Positions 8,465 to 17,671 are shown, counted from the stretch's first letter. The stretch is DNA of 64,000 bases from Herbidospora cretacea (GCF_001570605.1 NZ_BBXG01000001.1:62001-126000); one strand, 5' to 3'. Notes: generated by a model from the sequence alone, not told the origin. Numbers and translations are program-made.

Positions 8465-11041
8465 CTACGGGTACGAGACCACCTTCGCGGGGATGGTCGC
8501 CGTGCCCTGCGCGGGGCCGCCGGTGGTGTTGATGACGTGGTTGATGATGCCGTTGCCGCCGAGCGAGACGCCCAGGAGGCTGTGGAACTTCACCGTGGAC
8601 CTGATCGGCACCTCGAAGACCCGGTCGACCTGGATGGTCGGGTCGACGTTGAAGTAGACGTAGGAGCCCATGCCCCAGCCCTCGTGGACCTGGACGTTGT
8701 CGCCCACCTTGTAGGCGGCCCAGCCCTTGACGGTGCCGTTCATGTAGGCGGCCTGGTTCGGCGGGTCGTAGGCCTTCTCGTTCTGGAAGAAGATCGTCCG
8801 GCCGCGCTCGCCGTACCACTCGACGTCGTACTTGCGGTAGTGCTCGACGAACAAGCCGGTGGCCAGCACGTCGTCACCGTTCACGATCAGGCCGGTCTCG
8901 GCCGTGTTGACGTTCCAGCCGATGCCCTCGCCGTGGTCGCCGCGCCACAGCCAGGTGTGGTCGATGATCACGTCGTCGCTGTTGACGATCACGCTGGTCT
9001 CGGCGTTGCCCGCGAAGGCGCCGCCGATGCGGACGAACACGTCCTGCAGCGTGGTCGGGTTGGCGGCGTGGTCGGCCGAGGAGCCGGTCGGGCCGACCTC
9101 GATGAGGACGGGGGACTTCTGCGGACCGGCGTCGATCAGGAAGCCCGCGAGGCGGACGCCGTCCACATCGGCGACCTTGACGGCCACCGAGGCGTTCTCC
9201 GGGATGATCGTCGCCAGGCCGAGGCCCAGGACGACGGTGTTGGCCCGGGTGATGTTGATGGGCGCGCTGATCCGGTAGATGCCGGGGGTGATCAGCAGGT
9301 TCAGGCCCTGGGCGAGGGCGGCGTTGATGCGGGCCGCCGAGTCGCCGGGCTTGGCGACGTAGAACTGCGACAGCGGCAGCGAGGTGCCGGGGGTCGCGCC
9401 GTTCGCCCAGCTCTGGCCGCGGGCGTTGGTCCGCAGCGAGGGCAGGAAGACCCGGTAGGCGCCCGAGCCGTCGACGTACAGATACGGCTTCTCACGGCTG
9501 ATCGGGGTGTTCTGCAGCGTCGTGTAGACCGGCTCGGGGAAGCCGTTGGCGGGAGCTCCTGCCACGCCCGAGAAGACCATGTTCCACACGCCGTTGGTCC
9601 AGCCGCCGATGGTGGAGTCGCGGGTGTACCACTGCTGCTGCGAGTAGGGCCCGACGGTGCCGTCGACGCGCGAGTCGGCGATGTAGCCGCCGGACGCCCA
9701 GCCGTAGCCGGTGGGGGCGAGGTTCAGGCCGCCCTTGATCCACATGCGCCGGAACGGCGCCGCCTGCGACACGGCCCACTGGTTGGTGCCGCCGGTCGGC
9801 TGCACCGACAGGTTCTCGGTGGAGCGCCAGAAGTTCTGGGTGGCGTTGCCGCCGAACCAGCCGGCGTCGACGGTGATGCCGCCGTTGATCGTCACGTCGC
9901 CGGGGTTCTGGCCCAGGCCGTAGATCGAGGTGTAGAACCCGACCCTGGCGTTGACGTTGTAGGTGCCCGGCTTGAACAGGAAGGCGTGCCGGCCGGTGCC
10001 GAACTGCGCCGACTCCTGCTGCGTGAACACCGAGTCGAGCTGGCTCTGGATGGTGGCCGTCGGCGTCGAGGGGTCGTAGACGTGGACGTTCGATCCAAGG
10101 TCCCCGCCGCCCTGGATCGGGCCGCCCGGGTCACCCGGGTCCACGGGACCGCTTCCGGTGTAGACGGCGACCTCCCAGAGTGAGTAGCCATAGCCGGTGG
10201 CGCGGGCTGTGCCGTTCACTCTGACGTAGCGGCCGTTGCCCGTCACGGTGTGCGACTGCACGCCGCCGGTCGAGCCGGTCACCGACTTGAGGGTGGTCCA
10301 GGTCGTGCCGTTGGTCGACGACTGGAGCTGGAACGCGGAGGCGTACGCGCCCTCCCAGCGCAGGTCGATCTTGCAGATGTCGACGGCGGAGCCGAGGTCC
10401 ACCTGCACCCACTGCGGGTCGGCCGCCTGGCTCGACCAGCGGGTGGCGTTGTTGCCGTCGAACGCGGCCGAGGCCGGGAACCCGGCGCCCTGCAGCGAGG
10501 AGGCGGTGGCGGGCTTGTTCAGCGCCGCGTTGGTCGTCCCGCAGGTCCCGCCGCTGGAGCCGTCCGGCCCGAAGACCTGGAACTCCCACAGCGAGTATCC
10601 CCACCCGGTGGCCCGGGTGACGCCCTGCATCCGGACATAGCGGTAGGTCCCGCTCACCGCGTAGGTGTCGGTCCCGCCGTCACCTCCGGTGACGTTCTGG
10701 ACATCGGTCCAGGTGGTCCCGTTGGTGGAACCCTGGATCTTGTACGCGCTCCCGTACGCGCCCTCCCACAGGAGGGTCACCCGGTTGATCGCCTGCGCCG
10801 ATCCGAGGTCGACCTGGAGCCATTGGTCGTTGGTGTAGAGGCTGGACCAGCGGGTGGCGGTGTTGCCGTCGACGGCCGCCGAGGCCGGCGTCCCGCCGTT
10901 CTCGGCGGATGATGACGTCGCGGTTTTGCCCTGCGAGAGCAGGACGTCGGCGAAGGCTGGGCCGGCCGGTAAGGCGACCAGCGTGGCGGCCACGACCGCC
11001 GCCGCCGTGCCCCAGGCGGCCAGCCTGGACAGACCTCTCAT
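8465..11041 (-). CDS. Secreted protein with two discoidin (F5/8C) domains and a beta-helix region
   Basis: An 858-residue exported protein. A signal peptide ends near residue 31 (GPAFA). Two discoidin/CBM32-like domains follow at about residues 32-160 and 165-295, each with the NTATRWSS-type core and the WGYSLWE or YGYSLWE ending. After a Gly/Pro linker, about 540 residues look like a right-handed beta-helix of the GH55/pectate-lyase-like superfamily (FLFKPGTYNV, LGLGLATIIPEN, VIIDHTWLWRGDHG). The start ATG has a GGAG site 7 bases upstream. The discoidin domains suggest binding to a polysaccharide or cell surface; the enzyme activity, if any, is not identifiable. It is a single-gene unit closed by a hairpin. 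Confidence 0.85.
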   Translation of the reverse strand: MRGLSRLAAWGTAAAVVAATLVALPAGPAFADVLLSQGKTATSSSAENGGTPASAAVDGNTATRWSSLYTNDQWLQVDLGSAQAINRVTLLWEGAYGSAYKIQGSTNGTTWTDVQNVTGGDGGTDTYAVSGTYRYVRMQGVTRATGWGYSLWEFQVFGPDGSSGGTCGTTNAALNKPATASSLQGAGFPASAAFDGNNATRWSSQAADPQWVQVDLGSAVDICKIDLRWEGAYASAFQLQSSTNGTTWTTLKSVTGSTGGVQSHTVTGNGRYVRVNGTARATGYGYSLWEVAVYTGSGPVDPGDPGGPIQGGGDLGSNVHVYDPSTPTATIQSQLDSVFTQQESAQFGTGRHAFLFKPGTYNVNARVGFYTSIYGLGQNPGDVTINGGITVDAGWFGGNATQNFWRSTENLSVQPTGGTNQWAVSQAAPFRRMWIKGGLNLAPTGYGWASGGYIADSRVDGTVGPYSQQQWYTRDSTIGGWTNGVWNMVFSGVAGAPANGFPEPVYTTLQNTPISREKPYLYVDGSGAYRVFLPSLRTNARGQSWANGATPGTSLPLSQFYVAKPGDSAARINAALAQGLNLLITPGIYRISAPINITRANTVVLGLGLATIIPENASVAVKVADVDGVRLAGFLIDAGPQKSPVLIEVGPTGSSADHAANPTTLQDVFVRIGGAFAGNAETSVIVNSDDVIIDHTWLWRGDHGEGIGWNVNTAETGLIVNGDDVLATGLFVEHYRKYDVEWYGERGRTIFFQNEKAYDPPNQAAYMNGTVKGWAAYKVGDNVQVHEGWGMGSYVYFNVDPTIQVDRVFEVPIRSTVKFHSLLGVSLGGNGIINHVINTTGGPAQGTATIPAKVVSYP

Positions 11042-11148
11042 GCGTGTTCTCCACGTGAAGGGGGGTGTGAAGGGTCTTTCTCAATGCCTTATTTCGATCC
11101 TTGATTTAACTTAACGGGAACATGGACGTCAAGGGGTAGCCTGTGGCG

Positions 11149-12360
11149 ATGACGACCTTCAACCCTGAATTGCCCGCCGAGATCCGAGACGTCCGGGAGT
11201 GGGTCCACGCGTTCGCCCGGGACGTCGTCCGCCCAGCTGGGACGGTGTGGGACGAACGCGAGGAGACCCCGTGGCCGGTGCTCCAGGAGGCGGCCAAGAT
11301 CGGCCTCTATTCGATGGATTTCTTCGCCACGCAGTGGTTCGAGGAGAGCGGCCTCGGCCTGCCGGTCGCCTTCGAGGAGCTGTTCTGGGGCGACGCGGGG
11401 ATCGGGCTTTCCCTCACCGCCACCGGCCTGGCCGCCGCCGCCCTTTCGGCGAACGGGACCGACGAACAGGTGGGAACCTGGCTGCCGGTGATGTTCGGGA
11501 CACCTGACGACGTGGCCGTCGGCGCCTTCTGCGCCTCCGAGCCGGACGCCGGATCGGACATCGGGGCCATCCGGACCCGGGCCGAGCTGCTCCCCTCCGG
11601 TGACTTCCGCCTGAACGGGACCAAGACGTGGGTGTCGAACGGCGGCATCGCGGCGGTCCACATCGTCGTGGCGACCGTGGACCCGTCACTGGGGGCGCGC
11701 GGGCAGGTGACGTTCGTCGTACCGCCGGGAACCCCCGGGTTCTCGCAGGGTCAGAAGTTCAGGAAGCACGGCATCCGCGCGTCGCACACCGCAGAAGTCG
11801 TCCTGGACGACGTGGTGCTGCCCGCCTCCTGCCTGCTGGGCGGGGTCGACAAGATGGAGGAACGCCTGGCGCGGGCCCGGTCGGGTCAGAGGTCGGGCGG
11901 ACAGGCCGCGCTGCGGACCTTCGAGGCGACCCGGCCCGTGGTCGCGTCGATGGCGGTCGGGATCGCGCGGGCCGCCTTCGAATACGCGCGCGACTACGCG
12001 GGGGAGCGGCGGCAGTTCGGCCGGGCCATCGGGGAGAACCAGGCGGTGGCGTTCCTGCTCGCCGACATGGCCACCCGGATCGAGATGGCGCGGCTGATGA
12101 CGTGGAAGGCGGCCTGGATGGGGCGGCAGGGGGCCGGGTTCTCCCTGGCCGAGGGGTCGATGTCGAAGCTGGTGGCGGGCGAGACGGCGGTGTGGGTGAC
12201 CGAGCAGGCCATCCAGGTGCTCGGCGGGGCCGGGTACACGCGCGACCATCCGGTGGAGCGGTTCCACCGGGACGCCAAGATCTTCACCATCTTCGAAGGG
12301 ACGTCGGAGATCCAGCGGCTGATCATCTCGCGCGCGGTGACGGGCCTGGCGGTCCGCTAG
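11149..12360 (+). CDS. Acyl-CoA dehydrogenase
   Basis: An FAD-dependent acyl-CoA dehydrogenase of about 403 residues. Seen are the substrate/flavin segment [13 protein letters not shown] and the C-terminal signature [23 protein letters not shown] followed by FEGTSEIQR, whose Glu occupies the catalytic-base position of the short/medium-chain group. A TAGCCT (11137-11142) ends 6 bases before ATG 11149, so a leaderless transcript is plausible; a GTG lies two codons earlier. No other beta-oxidation gene is beside it, so the substrate is open. The last four bases, CTAG, are shared with the convergent lipoprotein gene. Confidence 0.92.
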   Translation: MTTFNPELPAEIRDVREWVHAFARDVVRPAGTVWDEREETPWPVLQEAAKIGLYSMDFFATQWFEESGLGLPVAFEELFWGDAGIGLSLTATGLAAAALSANGTDEQVGTWLPVMFGTPDDVAVGAFCASEPDAGSDIGAIRTRAELLPSGDFRLNGTKTWVSNGGIAAVHIVVATVDPSLGARGQVTFVVPPGTPGFSQGQKFRKHGIRASHTAEVVLDDVVLPASCLLGGVDKMEERLARARSGQRSGGQAALRTFEATRPVVASMAVGIARAAFEYARDYAGERRQFGRAIGENQAVAFLLADMATRIEMARLMTWKAAWMGRQGAGFSLAEGSMSKLVAGETAVWVTEQAIQVLGGAGYTRDHPVERFHRDAKIFTIFEGTSEIQRLIISRAVTGLAVR

Positions 12361-12827
12361 CCGTTGCCGGAGTCGTAGATCAGCCACCGCTCGGCCGGGT
12401 CGTCGCGGCCCAGCCAGTAACTCCGGCCCTTTGGGCCGCTCGGCGTGTCCGGGGTCTCGTGCTGCCGTCGCAGGTCGAACAGGACGCCGACGTTGACGAC
12501 GTCCCGGAACCTTCCCCGGGGATCGCGATCCTCGCTCACGCCGACGATCGTGACGTTGTCCACGGTCCAGTCGCAGCGGATGCTTCTGGTGAGTTCCGCG
12601 AATTCCGGCGTCGAGAGGTCTTCCATCCGCTCGGCGTCATGGGCGTTGACGGCGGCCAGGTAGGCGGTGACGGTCCGGTCGGGCGGGTCGGCCGGTGAGG
12701 GGATCGCGATGGGGGACGCCGTCTGCGGACAGTTCTCGGCGCATCCGGTGACCCCCAGAACGGACCCGAGAACCAGCGCCAGACCGATGCGGACGGGTCG
12801 GTCTGTTCGCCTTCCGCCGGCCCTCAC
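12357..12827 (-). CDS. Small putative lipoprotein
   Basis: A 156-residue protein with an N-terminal basic stretch, a hydrophobic segment and a lipobox ending at Cys29 (GVTGC), so it is probably a membrane-anchored lipoprotein outside the cell. The mature part has the feel of an NTF2/SnoaL-like small domain ([20 protein letters not shown]), but the match is weak. Its start overlaps the stop of the HTH gene upstream by ATGA, which implies translational coupling. Function unknown. Confidence 0.7.
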   Translation of the reverse strand: MRAGGRRTDRPVRIGLALVLGSVLGVTGCAENCPQTASPIAIPSPADPPDRTVTAYLAAVNAHDAERMEDLSTPEFAELTRSIRCDWTVDNVTIVGVSEDRDPRGRFRDVVNVGVLFDLRRQHETPDTPSGPKGRSYWLGRDDPAERWLIYDSGNG

Positions 12828-13192
12828 GCGGCGACGCGGCCCGCGAGGCGTTCGTAACGCTGTTTGGCGGCCTGGGGGGAGCCCAGGCCAAGGGCGTCGG
12901 CGATCGCCTGCCAGGTCAGCCCGCGCCCGCGCGCGACCAGCAGGAGGCTGGCCTCCAGTTGGTCCATTTCGCCTCTGACCAGGGGCATCAGGGTGAGCGC
13001 CGCGGTGAGGTCGGAGGCGTCGACCTCCGGTTCGCCGGGGTCGGGGGCCGCCGTGCCGGCGGCCAGCATGGTGACGAGGCGGACCGCTTCGTGGGGGCCG
13101 AGGACCGAGGGGTGGACCTGGCGGGAGCGCTGGGTATCGGTGGCGGCGTGGCGGGTGGCGATGTGGAAGAGAGAGTCGTACACGTCTGCCAT
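12824..13192 (-). CDS. Small HTH DNA-binding protein, probably autoregulatory
   Basis: A 122-residue protein with a C-terminal helix-turn-helix resembling sigma-region-4/XRE types (GLTWQAIADALGLGSPQAAKQRYERL). The N-terminal part is helical and has no recognised ligand domain. It starts at ATG 13192, just below a tandem inverted repeat that overlaps a TTGACA hexamer, so control of its own promoter is likely. It forms a two-gene unit with the lipoprotein downstream (4-base overlap). A link between the DNA-binding protein and the lipoprotein is suggested only by the coupling. Confidence 0.75.
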   Translation of the reverse strand: MADVYDSLFHIATRHAATDTQRSRQVHPSVLGPHEAVRLVTMLAAGTAAPDPGEPEVDASDLTAALTLMPLVRGEMDQLEASLLLVARGRGLTWQAIADALGLGSPQAAKQRYERLAGRVAA

Positions 13193-13203
13193 CTTGGGCT
13201 ATT

Positions 13204-13230
13204 CAACGGAATGTTGTCAACAGAATGTTG
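13204..13230 (-). promoter_or_regulatory. Tandem operator over a -35 box
   Basis: On the minus strand two 13-base copies, CAACATTCTGTTG and CAACATTCCGTTG, follow each other with one base between them. Each copy has CAAC and GTTG arms around 5 bases. Their junction creates TTGACA, a perfect -35 hexamer, immediately upstream of the HTH gene. A protein bound to either copy would cover the promoter. Confidence 0.6.
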
Positions 13231-13280
13231 AAGATCGGTGAGGAGGTGTACGACCTCACTTGTCGGGCACCCGGGTGGTT

Positions 13281-13493
13281 ATGGGTGAGAACCGTGGCAT
13301 CAACGGCGAGAGCGAGATCGTGGCCGAGAGATCGGGCGCGGAGACGGAGACCCCCGAGCACCCCATTCCCCGGGACCTCGAACCGTTGACCGACCCGGAG
13401 ACCGACCCGGACACGGACGAGGAAGCTGGCGAGGAGGCTGGCGAGGACTCCGACATGCCCGAACCCGAGCCCGAGGTCGGCCCCGCCTCCTGA
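13281..13493 (+). CDS. Small acidic Pro/Glu-rich protein
   Basis: A possible 70-residue protein, very acidic, with repeated DPETDPD and AGEEAGED units and no hydrophobic stretch. Third codon positions are strongly G/C, like real genes here, which is the main support. ATG 13281 is the first good start (a TTG lies 7 codons before); no clear ribosome site is seen. Not recognised; it would be intrinsically disordered. Confidence 0.4.
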   Translation: MGENRGINGESEIVAERSGAETETPEHPIPRDLEPLTDPETDPDTDEEAGEEAGEDSDMPEPEPEVGPAS

Positions 13494-13702
13494 CCGATCG
13501 TGGAACACGGGATGTTCCAGCTATGAGCTCAGTGACTGGCCGTCGGCGACGTGCGAGCAAATGAGGTCCCCGTCGTGCATCGCTGACCGACCTCGGAAAA
13601 CGGCGCCCCCGTTCGCCGATACGAACGGGCACGACTGTCATCCCCAGACCCATGGCTGCGGTCCGAGCCCGAGTAGCGCGGCCTTCCGAAGCGGTGTCGT
13701 GG

Positions 13703-14512
13703 TCAGGCCACGACGGCCAGCAGGGTGGTCGCGGCCTCGGTGAGTTCCGGGTCGCCGCTCGTCGTGGCTCTGCGGCGTGCCTCCTCAACGGGGATCCCAC
13801 GGGTGGCCAGACGCCAGAAAGTGTCCTGGTCCATGGTGACCTCGGCCGCCGGTTCACCGGCTCCCATCCGCCACCGGCCGTCCCGCCGCACCGCCGACCA
13901 CGCGCGTGCGCCGACCTTCAGCGCGACGGAGGCGCCGTCGGGTCGTGCGAGATCCCTGAGGGTGAAGGGCAGCGCCCGGGCGAAGGTGTCGACGACCGGG
14001 TCGGTGAGCTCCCGCGCCCCCGGGCGGCCCACCGCGTCGCGGATCTGCTGCTGGTGCACCCAGAACTCGGTGAACTCCCGGGCCACGTCCAGCCACGCCG
14101 GGCTCGGCACGTCCGTCGCCGCCCACGAGACGTCCAGGTCGGCGGGGGTGTCGAGGTCTTTCCGGTGCCAGTACGCGTCCAGCTGGACCCCCAGGTGCCG
14201 GATCAGATCCGTCACGACCGCCGACGAGAAGGCGCGGGCCGCTTGCACGAATTCGTCGTTCACCCGCGCAAGAAACGTCGGCAGGGTCTCACCCTCACGA
14301 AAGCCGCTTCCATGATGGCCGTCGCGGCTGCCCGACAGGCGGCGGCCGTAGTCGTGGAGGACATGGGCCGCGATGTCATGGACCGTCCATCCCGGGCAGA
14401 CGGTCGGGCGGGTCCAATCGGCGGGGGACAGCCCTTCGAGCAGGTCCAGCAGCAGCCGTCGCTCGACGGGGAACAGGTGGCGAACGTCGATGGGGTCCCC
14501 GAAGATCGTCAT
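13703..14512 (-). CDS. Maleylpyruvate isomerase family mycothiol-dependent enzyme
   Basis: A 269-residue protein of the DinB/MDMPI superfamily. The N-terminal four-helix domain carries the family motif CPGWTVHDIAAHV, whose His is a metal ligand, and EFWVHQQQIRD, which supplies the others. The C-terminal MDMPI domain follows (about residues 170-269). Such proteins use mycothiol, the actinobacterial thiol, as cofactor or act as thiol transferases; only a few have known substrates. It stands alone between a small acidic gene and the CocE-type hydrolase. The ATG at 14512 is the only sensible start. Confidence 0.85.
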   Translation of the reverse strand: MTIFGDPIDVRHLFPVERRLLLDLLEGLSPADWTRPTVCPGWTVHDIAAHVLHDYGRRLSGSRDGHHGSGFREGETLPTFLARVNDEFVQAARAFSSAVVTDLIRHLGVQLDAYWHRKDLDTPADLDVSWAATDVPSPAWLDVAREFTEFWVHQQQIRDAVGRPGARELTDPVVDTFARALPFTLRDLARPDGASVALKVGARAWSAVRRDGRWRMGAGEPAAEVTMDQDTFWRLATRGIPVEEARRRATTSGDPELTEAATTLLAVVA

Positions 14513-14766
14513 GTGCCCAGCTTAGGACGGCCTGCTCTGTCGACTCGGGGACGGACCCGTGCTCCGGCCGAAGGAGTTCGCGCTCTATCCCGACGGGCCC
14601 GGCTCGGTTCTCCTGCGGCTGATGCGCAACCGGAACCTGGGCGGACCGGTACGGCCCAGACCTTCCAGGTGTGCACCGGGCGGTGCCTGGCCGCCTCCAC
14701 CTACGGCGGCGTGGGACGTGCGCCGGCTCACGGCGGCCCAGCTCGGCCGCGTCAGCGCCTTCGCCG

Positions 14767-16335
14767 CTACGGCTTCGCCCGGACCGGCAGGATGACGGCC
14801 GAAGGACGCCGGGGATCGTGGAAGACCTGCTGGTCGGCGGCTCTGAGGGTGGTCGCGGTGGCGCGGGGCTCGCCGGTGCCCGGGTTGCGGTTGTAGCGGG
14901 GGAACGCCCCGCTGGAGACCTGGACGCGGATGCGGTGCCCCCGCCTGAACAGGTACGCGGTCGGCCAGAGGTCCACCGAGGCGGCGGTGACCTCGTCGGC
15001 GCCGTTCAGGCTGATCAGGCCGTCGCACACGTTGAACGAGCGGCCCTTCTCGTCGACGTCGCACAGCCGGGCGAACACGTCGGCGTGCGGCAGGCTCGAC
15101 CGGAAGAAGATCTCGGCTCTGATCTCACCGATGACCTCGACGTCTTCGGTGAGTGGCGGGGTCGTGTAGGTCAGCACGTCGCCGCGCGCTTCGAGGGCCG
15201 CGTTGTCGACCCGGCCCGCCTTCTGGCCGAAGACCATCCGGACACCGCCCACGGCGGGGGTGGGGTCGGCGGGGTCGTACCGATAGCCGTCGGGTGGGGA
15301 CTCGGCGGGTTCCTCGGGGGACAGGCCCGCGCCGGGCTGGAGGTGGAACCTCGTCGGTTCGTATCCCGGTGGCGGCCAAGACGGGAAGTCGCGCCAGCGC
15401 TCCTCGCCCATGACGTAGAGGCGGACCGGGGCGCGTTCGGGCGGGGTCTCCCCCCGGGCCAGGGCCAGTCCGAAGGTGAGGGTCTCCTCGATGAGCGTCT
15501 CGCCGACGCCGGGGGAGGAGTGGGTCCAGGGGCCGACGGTGAGGCGGGCGCCGGTGAGGGCGCGGAAGTCGCGGAGCTGGCCGGGCAGGAAGATGTCGTA
15601 CCAGCCGCCGACGGTGCTGACCGGCACCCGGATGTCGGCGACGCGGTGCCGGTGGTCGAGTTTCTCCCAGAAGGGGTCGTCGGCGTCGTACACGAGGATG
15701 TTCTGGATGTAGTCGCTCGGGTGGGAGCGGTTCAGGGGGAGGGTGCGGAGGGCGCGCTGCGTCTTCCGGGAGCCGAGCAGCATGCGCAGCAGGGCGAAGC
15801 GCCGCTCCTGGCCGTCGACCATGACGCCCCACGAGAACGGCGTCTCCAGCGAGAACCCGTCGGCGCGCAGGAACTCCCGGGTCAACGCCGACTCGGAGAC
15901 GCCCGGGATCATGGCCTTGACCTGGGGCGGCAGCGAATCGGCCACCGACCACTGGGTGAATCCGAGGTAGCTCATGCCGTACAGGACCATCGCATCTCCG
16001 AACCACGGCTGCGCGACGACCCACTCCAGCGTGTCGAGGCCGTCGTCGCGCTCGCGCCGCAGCGGGTCGAACGGGCCGTCCGACCCGAAGGTCCCCCGCG
16101 TGCTCTGTACGAGAACCTGGAAACCGCCCTTGACCAGTGGTCCGGCCATCATGCGGGCGGTGAGGGCCCGGCCGTAGGGCGACCGCATCAGCACGGTCGG
16201 CAGGCCGTCGCCGCCGGTCGTGGGCGTCCACCGGTCGGCCAGCAGCACCGCTCCGTCGCGCATCGGGATGCGCAGGTCACGCTCGATCCTGTGATTCGCC
16301 ACGTCAATTCCCGCATTCTCTGGTTCGCGGGCCAT
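14767..16335 (-). CDS. CocE/NonD family hydrolase (X-Pro dipeptidyl-peptidase S15 fold)
   Basis: A 522-residue alpha/beta hydrolase. The S15 core opens with IPMRDGAVLLADRW. The nucleophile lies in GMSYLGFTQW, and a C-terminal jelly-roll domain typical of cocaine esterase, glutaryl acylase and X-Pro peptidases fills the last 230 residues. Members cleave esters or amides; the substrate is not predictable. The ATG at 16335 lies inside a perfect palindrome, GGCCATAAATGGCC, and has no ribosome site. A TACAAT hexamer 15 bases upstream would give a very short leader. Confidence 0.88.
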   Translation of the reverse strand: MAREPENAGIDVANHRIERDLRIPMRDGAVLLADRWTPTTGGDGLPTVLMRSPYGRALTARMMAGPLVKGGFQVLVQSTRGTFGSDGPFDPLRRERDDGLDTLEWVVAQPWFGDAMVLYGMSYLGFTQWSVADSLPPQVKAMIPGVSESALTREFLRADGFSLETPFSWGVMVDGQERRFALLRMLLGSRKTQRALRTLPLNRSHPSDYIQNILVYDADDPFWEKLDHRHRVADIRVPVSTVGGWYDIFLPGQLRDFRALTGARLTVGPWTHSSPGVGETLIEETLTFGLALARGETPPERAPVRLYVMGEERWRDFPSWPPPGYEPTRFHLQPGAGLSPEEPAESPPDGYRYDPADPTPAVGGVRMVFGQKAGRVDNAALEARGDVLTYTTPPLTEDVEVIGEIRAEIFFRSSLPHADVFARLCDVDEKGRSFNVCDGLISLNGADEVTAASVDLWPTAYLFRRGHRIRVQVSSGAFPRYNRNPGTGEPRATATTLRAADQQVFHDPRRPSAVILPVRAKP

Positions 16336-16343
16336 AAATGGCC
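16330..16343. promoter_or_regulatory. Palindrome over the start codon of the CocE-type gene
   Basis: GGCCATAAATGGCC has perfect 6-base arms around two bases and contains the start codon. It sits about where transcription from the upstream TACAAT would begin, so it could be an operator. No matching regulator is adjacent. Confidence 0.3.
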
Positions 16344-16460
16344 GGAATTGATTGTAACTTTCATCGACATATTTGACGGTGGTTGGGGCTGATCGTAGCG
16401 TTCGGTCATCGCCTGTGCGCGCCTCTTGGAAATGCGCGCACTTCCTGACAGGAGAGGCCC

Positions 16461-16877
16461 ATGACAGAACGACGTGCCCGTCGGCGCCTGACCGCGTTTC
16501 TGCTGGCCGCCCTATTCGGTGCGCTCACCTTCACGCCCCCCGCCCATGCGGCCACCAGCTGCGAGCTGTCGTTCAAGGCCAACTGGCGGGGGATGGTCGG
16601 CACGCAGCACCTGTGGCAGGTCGACACGAAGTTCCACAACATCGGCACGGCCGCGTCGACCAACTGGGACGCGGTCATCGGCTTCGCCTATTCCCAGGGC
16701 GCGACCCTTCAGCGCTTCTGGAACATCAAGAGGTTGTCGACGTATCAGTGGGTTCCCGCGTCGTGGAACAAAGTCATCCCCGCGGGCCAGAGCGCGACCT
16801 TCGGGTTTGAAATCCTCGTGCCGAATGAGACTCTCTCGCCGCTGCCCACCGCCGTCGGGTGTTCCATCACCTATTAG
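16461..16877 (+). CDS. Secreted stand-alone CBM2 cellulose-binding protein
   Basis: A 138-residue exported protein. A signal peptide ends at about residue 30 (AHAATS). The rest is one family 2 carbohydrate-binding module: the conserved disulfide cysteines flank the domain (CELSF near the start, VGCSITY at the end), with surface tryptophans and the GQSATFGFEI strand. No catalytic domain is attached, which is unusual because CBM2 is normally part of cellulases, chitinases or LPMOs. The ATG follows an AGGAGAGG site. The stop overlaps the stop of the convergent kinase-like gene by four bases. Confidence 0.8.
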   Translation: MTERRARRRLTAFLLAALFGALTFTPPAHAATSCELSFKANWRGMVGTQHLWQVDTKFHNIGTAASTNWDAVIGFAYSQGATLQRFWNIKRLSTYQWVPASWNKVIPAGQSATFGFEILVPNETLSPLPTAVGCSITY

Positions 16878-17671
16878 TTCCGCCGCGCTTTTCTCCAGGC
16901 GGCGCAGAATTCGGGCAGCGAGTTGTGGCGTTCGGCCGGGTCGGGGTGGCAGGCGCGGGTGACCACCTCCCGCAGAGGGCCTCGGAGGTGCTCGCTGAAG
17001 AAGATCTGGGCGGTGCGGCCCATGGTGAACACGCTGGTGCGCTGGTCGATGAGGGCGCCCCGGATGAACTCCTCCGGGGCCATGAAGCGGGAGGAGCCGA
17101 ACATGCGGCCCATCTCGTTGCGGGAGGGCCCGGGGCGGTAGTGGTCCAGGTCGATCAGGGACAGCCGGTGGGTGGTGAAGTCGTACAGCAGACAGCCGTC
17201 GTAGAAGTCCCCGGCCACCTCTCCTGCCCCGCCGAGCAGGTCGTGGACGTCGACGATCGTGTCCAGAGCGGCTAGGAGGCGGTCGCTGCGCAGGCTCCGG
17301 AAGCGCTGGAACGAGGAGGCCGGGTCGTCGCGCTGGCCGCGGGGGACTCCGACCAGTTCTCCGGCGGCCCAGTCGTAGACGAGCATCGGGCCGTGGGCGG
17401 AGTCGATGACGGCACGGAGGGCCGGCAGAGCGGGGTGCCGGTGGGTCCGGGCGAGGCGGACCGCGTTGTGGAGCAGGTCGACGCGCTGCGCGTGGTCGAG
17501 GAAGGGGGTGTGGTCGGGGTGTCCGGCGGTCTTCACGAAGTAGCGCTCGCCGCCGACGGCGACGCCGTAGGAGACGTTGCCGGAGTCCTGCCGGTCGAAG
17601 CGGGCGAAGATCGTTCCCAGCCGGTCGAGGTGGTTTTCCGGAGGCTCATCGGTGAGAGCGGGCGTCCACAC
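16874..17671 (-). CDS. Atypical protein-kinase-like protein
   Basis: A 265-residue protein with a kinase-like fold but a non-standard active site. A Lys in YFVKTAG could be the ATP-binding lysine. The catalytic-loop region reads GDFYDGCLLYDF instead of HRDxKxxN. The metal-binding region reads LIDLDHY instead of DFG, and FMAPEEF matches the APE element. It lacks a membrane segment. It may be a small-molecule phosphotransferase or a pseudokinase. It lies convergent to the CBM2 gene. Confidence 0.7.
   Translation of the reverse strand: MWTPALTDEPPENHLDRLGTIFARFDRQDSGNVSYGVAVGGERYFVKTAGHPDHTPFLDHAQRVDLLHNAVRLARTHRHPALPALRAVIDSAHGPMLVYDWAAGELVGVPRGQRDDPASSFQRFRSLRSDRLLAALDTIVDVHDLLGGAGEVAGDFYDGCLLYDFTTHRLSLIDLDHYRPGPSRNEMGRMFGSSRFMAPEEFIRGALIDQRTSVFTMGRTAQIFFSEHLRGPLREVVTRACHPDPAERHNSLPEFCAAWRKARRN

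Noticed and set aside
14559-14795. 78-codon plus-strand frame beside the MDMPI gene.
   Set aside because: No family match, no ribosome site, antisense to the CocE gene end, and Pro/Arg-rich composition typical of noise.
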